This document shows positions 34,272 to 42,140 of a DNA stretch of 64,000 nucleotides, piece after piece; the stretch's first letter is position 1, and the number at the start of each line of letters is the position of its first letter. A program made the position numbers and the translations under genes. The notes under the pieces are model-generated. The model was given only the letters and a program-made list of their open reading frames with translations. It had not been told where the DNA came from and did not search any database. This DNA is from Deltaproteobacteria bacterium (GTDB lineage Bacteria > Myxococcota_A > Polyangia > Polyangiales > JADJMO01): assembly GCA_016182965.1 (NCBI GenBank), contig JACPFM010000106.1:1-64000 (forward strand), in the 5' to 3' direction.

Positions 34272-34577
34272 CGCGCCGACGGTAGCCGATCGGTGGCGCG
34301 CGCAGGGACGGCTCGGCCCACGTGCTGAGTTCCTCGTAGGCGTGCGCGGGGTGCACGACCGGCCGCCTCTGCCGCAAGGAACCGGGAAAGCGCGGCAAAA
34401 CCCGCGGCCCGCTCGCGCTGGTACGCGCGCCGCAAGGGTCTGCGGCGAAGCGGCACCACCGGCGGGTGGTGCGTCAGCACGGGCGAGGACCTCGCCCGAG
34501 GTCTCGACCGGCTCCCTCCCGCCGACGACCGGGAGCCGCGTGCTCGGGCCGGAGGGCCCGACGGAAAGGTCTCGGAA
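34272..34577 (+). ncRNA. Hairpin-rich leader or small RNA candidate
   Basis: This 306-bp gap has no gene but a run of six successive stem-loops. They are CGCGG/CCGCG (34391-34406), GCCGCA/TGCGGC (34429-34446), GCACCACC/GGTGGTGC (34453-34472), GGGCGAG/CTCGCCC (34481-34497), CGGCTCCC/GGGAGCCG (34509-34538) and TCGGGCC/GGCCCGA (34544-34561). A GGAAAGG ribosome site follows before the ATG at 34578. The stems are GC-rich and tightly spaced, more regular than chance suggests, but random high-GC pairing cannot be excluded. It matches no riboswitch class I know. Confidence 0.4.
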
Positions 34578-35036
34578 ATGCCCAAGCTCATCTCGTCGAT
34601 GCTCGGAGCCGCGGCTGCGCTCACGCTGGTCGCTGGAGGCGCCGCCTGCTCACGGTCGAACGACCGTCAGGTCACGGCGCCCTCGCCTGGCTACCAGCGC
34701 CCGTCGAGCGGCGTCGGCGCCACGACCGCGGGCCCCGCGTACGGCACGGTGAACGAGAACACGAACCGCGACACCACCACGCCGAGCGGCGTCGGTGGCG
34801 GTCCCCAGCCGACGGGCATGGGTCCGGGCATCGATCCGTCCGGCGGCTCGATGGGTGGTTCGACCGACACGAGCGGCAGCTCGGGCGGCAGCACCGGCAG
34901 CGGCACGAGCGGCGACACCACTGGCATCGGCGGCAGTCCCGGCGACACCGACACCTCGGGCTCCGGCGGCACGACCGGCGGGACGGGCCCCGAGACGAAG
35001 AAGAAGGGCAAGCCCAAGTCGGGCACCACGAAGTAG
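34578..35036 (+). CDS. Low-complexity Gly/Ser/Thr-rich lipoprotein
   Basis: This 152-residue lipoprotein has signal MLGAAAALTLVAGGAAC, and the rest is almost wholly Gly, Ser, Thr, Pro and Asp (GGSTDTSGSSGGSTGSGTS), ending in a basic KKKGKPKSGTTK. No folded domain is visible. It may be a surface linker or matrix component. The ATG follows a good GGAAAGG site and a strongly structured upstream region. Confidence 0.75.
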   Translation: MPKLISSMLGAAAALTLVAGGAACSRSNDRQVTAPSPGYQRPSSGVGATTAGPAYGTVNENTNRDTTTPSGVGGGPQPTGMGPGIDPSGGSMGGSTDTSGSSGGSTGSGTSGDTTGIGGSPGDTDTSGSGGTTGGTGPETKKKGKPKSGTTK

Positions 35037-35155
35037 CCCGGCTCCGACACGACCCGACGACGCCCTTCGCGCCATGGCGCGTGAGGGGCGTCCTCGCGTT
35101 CGTGTCTCGCGCGGGTGCCGCCCATGGCGACGCGGCGCGCAGGTATGCTCGGCGC

Positions 35156-35773
35156 GTGAAGCCGCAGATCCTGATCGTAGTCGCCGCTTGCATCGGTTGC
35201 CACGGCGCCGAGCTCGACTCCGCTCCGCGCGACGCAAGCCCCGGCGACGCGGGCCCCGGCGATGCAGCCGACGGCGGCGTCGTCGTCGCGGACTCCGCGG
35301 GCGAGGGCAGCGCCGACGCGGCGGAAGACGCAGCGTGCGTCGACGACGTCGCGGGCAACCTCCTGTCGAACGGCTCGTTCGAGCGCGGTCTCGAGGGGTG
35401 GTCCGACGGGCGCCTCGTCGTCGTCGACGGCGACGCCGATCACTGCGATCGCTGGGCGAAGCTCGTCGACGGAGAGGCGTGGACCAGCGTGTCCCAGCGG
35501 GTCGCGGTCTCGGCGCCCGCGGGCACGACCTTCGAGCTCGGCATGTCCCTGCGCGCGATCGACTCCACGACGGCGGCGGTGCAGGTCTTCGTCGCGACGG
35601 ACGACGAGACCGGCGAGAGCCGCCCGCCGCTCGCGCCTGCGGGCAGCTGGATCCGCACGAAGGCGACCGTGGTCACGAGCAAGCCGATCACGTCGCTCAT
35701 CATCGGGTTCCGCACCGAGGTGGCGACGAAGCGCTCGGTCGGGATCGATCGGGTCTGGCTCGTGAAGAAGTGA
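35156..35773 (+). CDS. Lipoprotein with jelly-roll, carbohydrate-binding-like domain
   Basis: This 205-residue lipoprotein has the signal ILIVVAACIGCHG, then an Asp/Ala/Gly linker (DASPGDAGPGDAADGG) typical of surface lipoproteins in this lineage. The C-terminal domain opens with NLLSNGSFERGLEGWS and ends IGFRTEVATKRSVGIDRVWL, a galactose-binding/CBM-like jelly-roll pattern. It starts with a GTG at 35156. It is convergent with the large lipoprotein at 35858, with a strong hairpin between. Confidence 0.75.
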   Translation: MKPQILIVVAACIGCHGAELDSAPRDASPGDAGPGDAADGGVVVADSAGEGSADAAEDAACVDDVAGNLLSNGSFERGLEGWSDGRLVVVDGDADHCDRWAKLVDGEAWTSVSQRVAVSAPAGTTFELGMSLRAIDSTTAAVQVFVATDDETGESRPPLAPAGSWIRTKATVVTSKPITSLIIGFRTEVATKRSVGIDRVWLVKK

Positions 35774-35804
35774 CGGCGCGGGCCCCAGGTTGCACAGGAC
35801 GCGG

Positions 35805-35838
35805 GAGAGCCCGCGGGCGTCGCCGCCCACGGGCTCTC
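35805..35838. terminator. Long hairpin between convergent lipoprotein genes
   Basis: GAGAGCCCG-C-GGGCG pairs with CGCCC-A-CGGGCTCTC around a 4-nt TCGC loop. That makes a 14-bp stem with one mismatch, placed in the 84-bp gap between convergent stops. It is symmetric enough to end transcription from both sides, but it has no T-run. Confidence 0.6.
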
Positions 35839-35857
35839 GTTCGACACGCCGGCTGCG

Positions 35858-37867
35858 CTACTCGGTGTGCACCACGGTGGTCTTCTTGAAGATGCGCGGA
35901 CCAGCGTTCTGCGCGGCGCACATGACGCTGCCGTCGTCGACGCTCACGGCGATCTTGCGGTACAGGCAGGTGTCGGTGCCTGCTGGATCGATCGTGCACT
36001 GACTCGTCGTCGGGTTCGACGTGCAGCTCGACGTCGTGCAGGAGCCGGCGTCGGACGGATCGGTGCAGGCCTGCACGGCCCACGCGTACGTGTAGCTGCC
36101 GTCGCCTCCGGTGACGCCGGTCGCCGCGTAGGTCACGTCGTCGGCGAACGACGCGTACGGGGCGACGCACATCCGGTCGATCGACAGCGGGTTGCCGAGC
36201 GTGACGGTGATCGGCGCCAGGGGCACCGCGGACTTCTGCGGGCAGGTCGCCTTGCAGCCGCGGCTGTCTTTGACCTCGGCGCTCGCGTAGTAGGTGATCG
36301 ACGGACCGACCGGCGAGACGGTCAGCGTCCCGGACGTGCCCGTCGGCTGCGGCAGGCCCACCGTCGCGGCGCTGTTCGTCAGCGTCCACTCGTAGGTCAG
36401 CGTGCCCTGGCCGGTGCCGGTCACGCCGTAGCCGAGGTTGTCGGTCGCCGTGCAGGCCGGCGTGAGCGTGCAGGTCGCGGTCGGCTCGGGGTAGACGCCG
36501 ACGGAGACCGCCGCGGACGTCGCGGTGCACGTGGAGCCGGCGTCGCTGACCTCCACCGTGAGGTTGTGCACGCCGGCCGAGAGCGGCACGCCGACGATCG
36601 CGTCGCAGGTCGGGCTCTCGAAGATCTTGGTCGCGCCGTCGTACCACTTGCAGCTCAGCGTCCCGGTCGCGCCGGTGACGGTCACCTGCAGGTCGACGGT
36701 GCCGTTGCAGTTCGGCTTCACGTGCGGGACCGGCGTGATCGAGCCGAAGTTGACGTGCCGCGGACCGACGAGGTCCTTCATGTCCGCGCCCTCGCAGGCG
36801 TTGCCCGACGACTTCGAGATGACCGAGGCCCAGAAGGTCTGCCCGCACACGCCGGCGGTGCCGAAGGTCGAGGTCTTCACCGCGCCCTCGGCGAAGATGT
36901 GCGGCTCGTAGGCCGGCTGACCGGAGAGCGACTGCGGGTTCTTCAGCCCGTCGCTGCCCCAGCCTGCCGTCGCCGCGATGGAGGTGTTCACGGCGACGGC
37001 GCCGACTCCGCTGGTGTCCTCCTCCCAGACGGCCGTGTTGCACCACTCGATGGTGGCGTCGGCGTCGAGCGTCACGTCGACGCCCGTCTTCGCCTTGAAG
37101 ACCGACAGGAGCTTCGCGCTGCCGGTGCGGAAGTGCCCGAAGATGAGCACGTCGCCCGCTTGCACGTGGTAGCGCAGGAAGGTGCTGCAGTTGCCGGCGC
37201 TCGCGCACGTGGGCTTGTCCCTGGTGAACAGCCACGTGTAGCCCATGTCACCGAGGCTGCTGGCGCGCAGCACGTTCAGGTACACGTAGTCGTTGTTGTT
37301 GGCGATGCCCGCATAGAGCAGCTCGTCCTTCGCCGGGTTGTTCGCCGCGCCGACGCACGAGCTGCTGCCCGGGAACGCGCTCGGATCCTTGGCGGCGAAG
37401 ATGTCGAGCACTCGGTGGTCCGACAGGCCGCTCGAAGCGAGCGACGACCAGTCGGTGAAGGTCGGGCTGGCCGAGGTGATCGCGGCCGGCTCGTCGAACC
37501 CTGCGTCGCTCGGGTCGACGACCAGGTTCGCGTTGGCGCCGACGGTGCCGGCGTCGCGCGCCGACTCGTCGACGTCGATCTGGATGTAGCCGTTCGCGCC
37601 GACGTACGAGTTGAGCGTCCCGGCATCCTGGCCGGGGCACAGCGGTCCGACGTCCGTCGCGGCGCTGTCGACGACGCCGCCATCGCCCGAGATCCAGCCG
37701 TCGCCGATCTCCTCGGCGGGCGCGTCGATGATCGCGCCGTCGGCGAGCGTCAGCGGCTGCTTGTGCTCGCCGAGCTTTTCGCCGCCGCACGCAGCGCCGC
37801 CGAGGACGACCAGCGGCGCCAACGCCGGAATGACGTACCGCCCGATCCTTGATGTGCTCGAAGACAT
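35858..37867 (-). CDS. Large surface lipoprotein with Ig/PKD-like repeats
   Basis: This 669-residue lipoprotein starts at the ATG at 37867 after a strong GGGAGGAGG ribosome site. The signal ends ALAPLVVLGGAACGG. The N-terminal domain (to about residue 370) is unrecognised. It is followed by beta-sandwich repeats of the Ig/PKD type (VDLQVTVTGATGTLSCKWYDG, THE series GTLTYEWTLTNSAATVGLPQ, GDGSYTYAWAVQACTDPSDA) rich in paired Cys. It is likely cell-surface and disulfide-stabilised, perhaps an adhesin. No sortase or secretion tag is seen. Confidence 0.75.
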   Translation of the reverse strand: MSSSTSRIGRYVIPALAPLVVLGGAACGGEKLGEHKQPLTLADGAIIDAPAEEIGDGWISGDGGVVDSAATDVGPLCPGQDAGTLNSYVGANGYIQIDVDESARDAGTVGANANLVVDPSDAGFDEPAAITSASPTFTDWSSLASSGLSDHRVLDIFAAKDPSAFPGSSSCVGAANNPAKDELLYAGIANNNDYVYLNVLRASSLGDMGYTWLFTRDKPTCASAGNCSTFLRYHVQAGDVLIFGHFRTGSAKLLSVFKAKTGVDVTLDADATIEWCNTAVWEEDTSGVGAVAVNTSIAATAGWGSDGLKNPQSLSGQPAYEPHIFAEGAVKTSTFGTAGVCGQTFWASVISKSSGNACEGADMKDLVGPRHVNFGSITPVPHVKPNCNGTVDLQVTVTGATGTLSCKWYDGATKIFESPTCDAIVGVPLSAGVHNLTVEVSDAGSTCTATSAAVSVGVYPEPTATCTLTPACTATDNLGYGVTGTGQGTLTYEWTLTNSAATVGLPQPTGTSGTLTVSPVGPSITYYASAEVKDSRGCKATCPQKSAVPLAPITVTLGNPLSIDRMCVAPYASFADDVTYAATGVTGGDGSYTYAWAVQACTDPSDAGSCTTSSCTSNPTTSQCTIDPAGTDTCLYRKIAVSVDDGSVMCAAQNAGPRIFKKTTVVHTE

Positions 37868-38153
37868 GTGGACCTCCTCCCGGGGCGGTGCGCTCCCAGG
37901 GTCGAGCCAGCGGTCGTCGGCGCTCGCGGTCCGACGACTCTCGAAAGCGGCGTTTCGCATGAACTGTGCCGAAGACACCTTCATGCAGGGCAAGCGCGCA
38001 CCATGCGGGTCACACGACCAGCGGTCAGCGGCTGGAGGCGCGGGCGTCGTGCTGGGTCACGCAAGCTCACACGCAACGGGTGCGTCGACGCACCCCGGCC
38101 CTGCCTGCAGGCGGTGCGGCCGGCGTGTCACGGCGACGAGCTACGCTCGTGCG
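37868..38153. other. Divergent intergenic region
   Basis: These 286 bp lie between the divergent lipoprotein and metallophosphoesterase genes. The lipoprotein Shine-Dalgarno is at its left edge. I see no clear promoter box, repeat or RNA. Confidence 0.4.
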
Positions 38154-39068
38154 GTGTCGATCGCGGGCGCGTCGTTCCCCGGAGGACCGCTGAGACCGCG
38201 TACGCGGCGCTTCCTGGTGCTCGGCGATCTGCAGCGCACCTCCAGGCTCGAGCTCCTCCGTGAGCAGAACGACCGTGAGCGCCTGGCCATCGTCGACGCG
38301 ATGGCGCAGGAGGACGTCGACTTCGTCGCGCTGCTCGGTGACCTGGTGTTTCGCGGCGACGACGCGGGCGACTGGGCGCGCTTCGACGCGCTCACCGCGG
38401 CCCTGCGTTCGCGCGGGAACCCCGTGCTCTCCGTCCTCGGCAACCACGACTACGGGGTTGTCGCCTGTCGGGCCCGGGCTGCGTTCGACGGGCGTTTCCC
38501 GCATCTCGCGGGCCGCCGCTGGTCGTCGATCGCCTACGGCCCGCTCCTCATCGTGCTGCTCGACACCAACCGCTTGCGCCTTTCGCGCACGGCTTGGGCA
38601 GCGCAGGGTGCGTGGCTCTCGGAGATGCTGTCGTCGGCCGACGCCGATCCGGAGGTGCGCGGTGTGCTCGTCCTGACGCACCACCCGCCCTACACCAACA
38701 GCAGCGTCACCGGCGACGACCTCGGCGTGCAGCGCGATCTGGTCCCCATCTTCTCCCGCGCGCAGAAGACGCTCGCGATGCTCAGCGGTCACGTCCACTC
38801 GCACGAGCGGTTCGCGCGCGACGGCAAGCTGTTCGTCGTCAGCGGCGGCGGAGGCGGACCGCGCGCCGCGCTGCACCAGGGCGCGCGGCGCCGGCACCAC
38901 GACGACCTGTTTGCCGGGCCACGCCTGCGCCCCTTCCATTTCCTGCGGGTGACCGTCGAATCGACCTCGCTCGCGGTCGACGTGGTGGGCTTCGACAAGG
39001 GCGAGGTGCAGGCGCGCACGCTCGACGCCTTCGCGCTGCCGCTCGCGGCGCGGCCGGCTGAAGGATGA
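38154..39068 (+). CDS. Calcineurin-like metallophosphoesterase
   Basis: This 304-residue predicted phosphoesterase has all five metal-binding motifs: VLGDLQ, GDLVFRGDD, GNHDYGVV, THHPPYTNSS and GHVHSHERF. The GHVHSHE form and length suit the purple-acid-phosphatase-like/Icc group. No signal peptide is visible from the GTG at 38154. The stop overlaps the ATG of the endonuclease V-like gene by 4 nt, which suggests that the two work in the same pathway, perhaps nucleic acid repair. Confidence 0.85.
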   Translation: MSIAGASFPGGPLRPRTRRFLVLGDLQRTSRLELLREQNDRERLAIVDAMAQEDVDFVALLGDLVFRGDDAGDWARFDALTAALRSRGNPVLSVLGNHDYGVVACRARAAFDGRFPHLAGRRWSSIAYGPLLIVLLDTNRLRLSRTAWAAQGAWLSEMLSSADADPEVRGVLVLTHHPPYTNSSVTGDDLGVQRDLVPIFSRAQKTLAMLSGHVHSHERFARDGKLFVVSGGGGGPRAALHQGARRRHHDDLFAGPRLRPFHFLRVTVESTSLAVDVVGFDKGEVQARTLDAFALPLAARPAEG

Positions 39069-39550
39069 TCGCCTTCGTCGACGTCGGTTACGCCGATGAC
39101 GTGGGCGTCGCTGCGTGCGTCGTCGCCGCGCGCTGGACCGACGATCGTCCATTCGAGGAGCGCGTGGTCCGCGTGTCGCCCGTTTCGCCCTACGAGCCGG
39201 GCCGATTCTTCCTCCGCGAGCTGCCGTGCGTGCGCGCGGTGCTTGGCGAGGTCCACGCGCCCGTCGACGTCTTGGTCGTCGACGGCTACGTATTCCTCGA
39301 CGGCGATCGACCGGGCCTCGGCGCCCGGCTCCACGGGGTCTTGCAGCTGCCGGTGGTCGGCGTGGCGAAGACACCGTTCCGCGGCGTCACCTCGGCCGTC
39401 GCGGTCACCCGCGGGCAGAGCACCCGGCCGCTCTTCGTCAGCGCGATCGGCATCGACGTCCGCGAGGCGGCGGAGCGCGTACGGGAGATGCACGGCGCGT
39501 TTCGGGTGCCGACGCTGCTGCGGCGGGTCGACCGCCTCAGCCGATCGTGA
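39065..39550 (+). CDS. nfi: Short endonuclease V-like protein
   Basis: This 161-residue protein is similar to endonuclease V, which nicks DNA 3' to deoxyinosine. The characteristic motifs are visible: FVDVGY (D6), YEPGRFFLRELP (E52), VVDGYVFLD (D73) and VGVAKTPFRG, covering the three acidic catalytic residues. It is about 60 residues shorter than typical bacterial EndoV, with a reduced N-terminal region, so activity may differ. It is coupled to the metallophosphoesterase gene. Its stop abuts the convergent zinc-ribbon gene. Confidence 0.82.
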   Translation: MIAFVDVGYADDVGVAACVVAARWTDDRPFEERVVRVSPVSPYEPGRFFLRELPCVRAVLGEVHAPVDVLVVDGYVFLDGDRPGLGARLHGVLQLPVVGVAKTPFRGVTSAVAVTRGQSTRPLFVSAIGIDVREAAERVREMHGAFRVPTLLRRVDRLSRS

Positions 39551-41383
39551 TCACTTCGCCGGCGCGCCCGTGGTGACGTCGATCGGCTGGCTCTTCCCCT
39601 TGGCGAGCGGGACGCGCAGCACCTTGCCGTTCACCGGGATCGCCGCGCATTGGATCGACAGGCCGGTCTTGCTCGGCGTCGCGGCCAGCGCGTGCTCCGC
39701 GTCGAGCGCGGTGTCCCAGAGCCGCTGCTGATCCTTGATCGACCAGCCGGTCGCGTGGTCACGCGCGATCACCACGAACACGTCGCCGCCGCACGCGACG
39801 CCGATCGGCAACGCGCGGCCCTTCACCTTCCGCGGCGGCGCGGAGGCCTCTTCGTCGTGCAGGAGGAAGAACTTGCCGCCGCTGTCGGCGAGCCACGAGA
39901 GATCGAAGTTGGCGACGAAGCCGTCGTCCTGGCCGACGGTCATGCCCATGCCCTCGACGTCGATGCGGACGGCGAGCTGCCTCGTGTCCTTGCCGCTCTT
40001 GCACGTGCAGCCCTTCAGATCCTTGAACTTGCTGCGATCGAGCGGCTTCGCCTTGCCGGCGGCGGCCTTCTCGTCCGGCTTGTCGTCGAGCTCCTTGTCC
40101 GCGTTCGCCTTCTCCGCAGGTGCCTTGGGCTCGCTGGCCTCGGCGGCCGGCGGGTTCGCGCGGCCGTGCACGATGCTGAACACCACGCCCGCGGCGCCGA
40201 GGACGGCGACCGCGGCGAGCGCTACCGCGATCCCCGCCGGGCCGTTGGTCGGCTTGGGCGCGCTCTGCGCGGCGCGCGCCTGCGCCTCGGCGGCCTGCGC
40301 CGCTCGGACCCGCGCCATGCGACCGCTCTCGAACGCCCTATCGAAGGCGTCGGCGTCGTCCTTCTCGTCGTGATCGGAGGGGCTGTCGTCGTCGTCGTCG
40401 TCCGCGTCGGGATCGACCCCGAGGCGCTGGTAGGAGTCGTCGTCGAAGAGGATCCACCAGCGCTTCGGCTTGGGCGCCGAGGACGCCAGCTTGCCGAGGA
40501 GGCGGCTCGGGATGCGACACGGTGTGCCGCAGTAACCGCAGGTCACCATCGTCGCCTCGCCGGCGACCGGGAGCGCGGCGTCGCAGCGCGGGCAGGCGAT
40601 CGCGACGGCGGCGCCGCCCGGCGACGCGTGGACATGGACCGGCTCGCGGTCGCAGCGATGGTCGTCGGCGAGGACCGCGGCGATGTCGCCGTTGCGCTCG
40701 AACGCGCCCTCCGGCGTGTCGTAGACCGCGCGATCGTGGCAACGCGGGCAGGAGGCCTGCGCCTTCCACTCCTCGCGATCGATCTGCACGTCGAGGGGGA
40801 CGTGACAGCGCTCGCACAGCGGCACGCCCGGCGTGGCGCGCAGCCGCAGGTTGCGCGGCTTCATGCCCTCGCCGTCGATGATCATTCCGCTCAGCGTCTT
40901 CTCGGCGAAGGTGTGGGTGACGCCGATCTCCGCGTACGGGTTGCCGTCGACCGGCCCCTTGCCGAGGCGCCCCGGCGGTCCGGCGCAGTCGGCGACGTCC
41001 TCCGCGAAGTTGAGCACCTCGTCCCACTGCTCGAGATCGAACGTCTGCTGAACGCCGCAGCGGCGGCACTCCACGGTGCCGTCGAGATCGAGGCCGTCGA
41101 GCGGCGAGCGCATGCCGCACGCCCGACACGCGAAGTCGCACTCGAGGACGCACGCCCAGTAGTTGCCGTCTTCGCGTGCCTGCACGGTCGGCGCGTTGGC
41201 GATGGTCCCGCCGCACACCGAGCACTCCGCGCGCCCGGTCGGCGCGATCACGCCGCACGTCCCGCACACGCGCATCGACCCCGTGCGCCGCGGCGCCGCA
41301 GGCGGGCCGACCGTCTGTCCGCAGTGGTTGCAGAAGCGCGCTTCGTCGGGGAGGGGGCCGCCGCAGTTGCCGCACGGTCGCAT
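39551..41383 (-). CDS. Multi-zinc-ribbon membrane protein of unknown function
   Basis: This 610-residue protein has at least six CxxC pairs in the first 300 residues, including CGNCGGPLPDEARFCNHCG and then CGTCG/CSVCG, CRACG/CRRCG, CERCH/CPRCH and CPRCD/CGYCG. An acidic Asp-rich stretch follows, then one membrane span near 400 (AVALAAVAVLGAAGVVFSIV) and a C-terminal soluble domain ending DVTTGAPAK. The arrangement places the zinc domains in the cytoplasm. Zinc ribbons like these serve as scaffolds or redox/metal sensors. No homologue is recognised. Confidence 0.75.
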   Translation of the reverse strand: MRPCGNCGGPLPDEARFCNHCGQTVGPPAAPRRTGSMRVCGTCGVIAPTGRAECSVCGGTIANAPTVQAREDGNYWACVLECDFACRACGMRSPLDGLDLDGTVECRRCGVQQTFDLEQWDEVLNFAEDVADCAGPPGRLGKGPVDGNPYAEIGVTHTFAEKTLSGMIIDGEGMKPRNLRLRATPGVPLCERCHVPLDVQIDREEWKAQASCPRCHDRAVYDTPEGAFERNGDIAAVLADDHRCDREPVHVHASPGGAAVAIACPRCDAALPVAGEATMVTCGYCGTPCRIPSRLLGKLASSAPKPKRWWILFDDDSYQRLGVDPDADDDDDDSPSDHDEKDDADAFDRAFESGRMARVRAAQAAEAQARAAQSAPKPTNGPAGIAVALAAVAVLGAAGVVFSIVHGRANPPAAEASEPKAPAEKANADKELDDKPDEKAAAGKAKPLDRSKFKDLKGCTCKSGKDTRQLAVRIDVEGMGMTVGQDDGFVANFDLSWLADSGGKFFLLHDEEASAPPRKVKGRALPIGVACGGDVFVVIARDHATGWSIKDQQRLWDTALDAEHALAATPSKTGLSIQCAAIPVNGKVLRVPLAKGKSQPIDVTTGAPAK

Positions 41384-41503
41384 GGCGGCAGCGTATCAGC
41401 CGTCCGCAGCTCCCCGCAGGCGGCGCTGCGAGCTCTTCCGGCAGCCCGCGGCGCAACCGCGCGCGGCGATCGCGCCATCCCCGCGACGCGCTACACTGGC
41501 GGC

Positions 41504-42124
41504 ATGACCCGCTGGTCGTGTGTCGCCTTCCTGGGCCTCTCGCCTTTCCTGGCCTCTGGTTGCTCGCCCCATGACGGAGACGAGTACGAGCGCGGGTACG
41601 GGCGGGGGTACGCGCCGGCGTGCCACCTGGAGCTGACGTGCGGCACCTGCACGCCGGTCCTCGGCTGCGGCTGGTGCCAGTACGAAGACGGCAGCGGCCG
41701 CTGCGCTACGGGCCCCCAGGCGTGCGGCGACAACTTCCGCTGGAACTGGGAGCCCCCGAGCTGTCCTGCGAGCGGCGGGACCCCGGTCGATGCCGGCGTC
41801 GAACCGCCGCCGGCCGACGCCGCGCCGAGCACCGACGCGCCGAGCACCGACGCGGCGAGCCCCGACGCGCCGAGCACCGACGCGCCTAGCAGCGACGCGC
41901 CGAGCGCCGACGACGCGCCGGCCAGTGACGCCCCGCCCGCGACCGACACGGCGACCTGCGGCGCTCCGCCGAGCCTGCCCGCCGCGTGCCGGGTGACCTT
42001 CGGGGGCAGCCTGTGCGGCGCCGGTCAGTACTCGCTCGCGTGCACCGGCTCGACGGCCCCCGCAGGCTGCAAGGCGGCGCTCACCGAGGGCACCACGACG
42101 CACTACTGCTGCAGCTGCGAGTAG
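41504..42124 (+). CDS. Lipoprotein with PSI-like Cys domain and Asp/Ala/Ser/Pro repeats
   Basis: This 206-residue lipoprotein has signal VAFLGLSPFLASGC and a Cys-rich domain (CGTCTPVLGCGWCQYED, then GRCATG) like the plexin-semaphorin-integrin (PSI) knot. A tandem-repeat linker of PSTDA/PSSDA units follows, and then a second Cys-rich end (CTGSTAPAGC, YCCSCE). This fits an extracellular, disulfide-rich surface protein. The repeat tract is encoded by 15-bp-type units. Confidence 0.78.
   Translation: MTRWSCVAFLGLSPFLASGCSPHDGDEYERGYGRGYAPACHLELTCGTCTPVLGCGWCQYEDGSGRCATGPQACGDNFRWNWEPPSCPASGGTPVDAGVEPPPADAAPSTDAPSTDAASPDAPSTDAPSSDAPSADDAPASDAPPATDTATCGAPPSLPAACRVTFGGSLCGAGQYSLACTGSTAPAGCKAALTEGTTTHYCCSCE
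41818..41925. repeat. Coding tandem repeat, about 15-bp units (APSTD)
   Basis: About seven degenerate copies of a GCGCCGAGCACCGAC-type unit lie in the linker of the PSI-like lipoprotein. The unit is a multiple of three, so copy-number changes keep the frame. Confidence 0.75.
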
Positions 42125-42140
42125 CGCGCGCGAGCCGCGG

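Noticed and set aside
34391..34470. Possible cyclic-di-GMP (GEMM) riboswitch in the hairpin-rich leader
   Set aside because: A GGCAAAACC stretch is present, but the expected downstream ACGCAAAGCC element and tetraloop-receptor order are missing.
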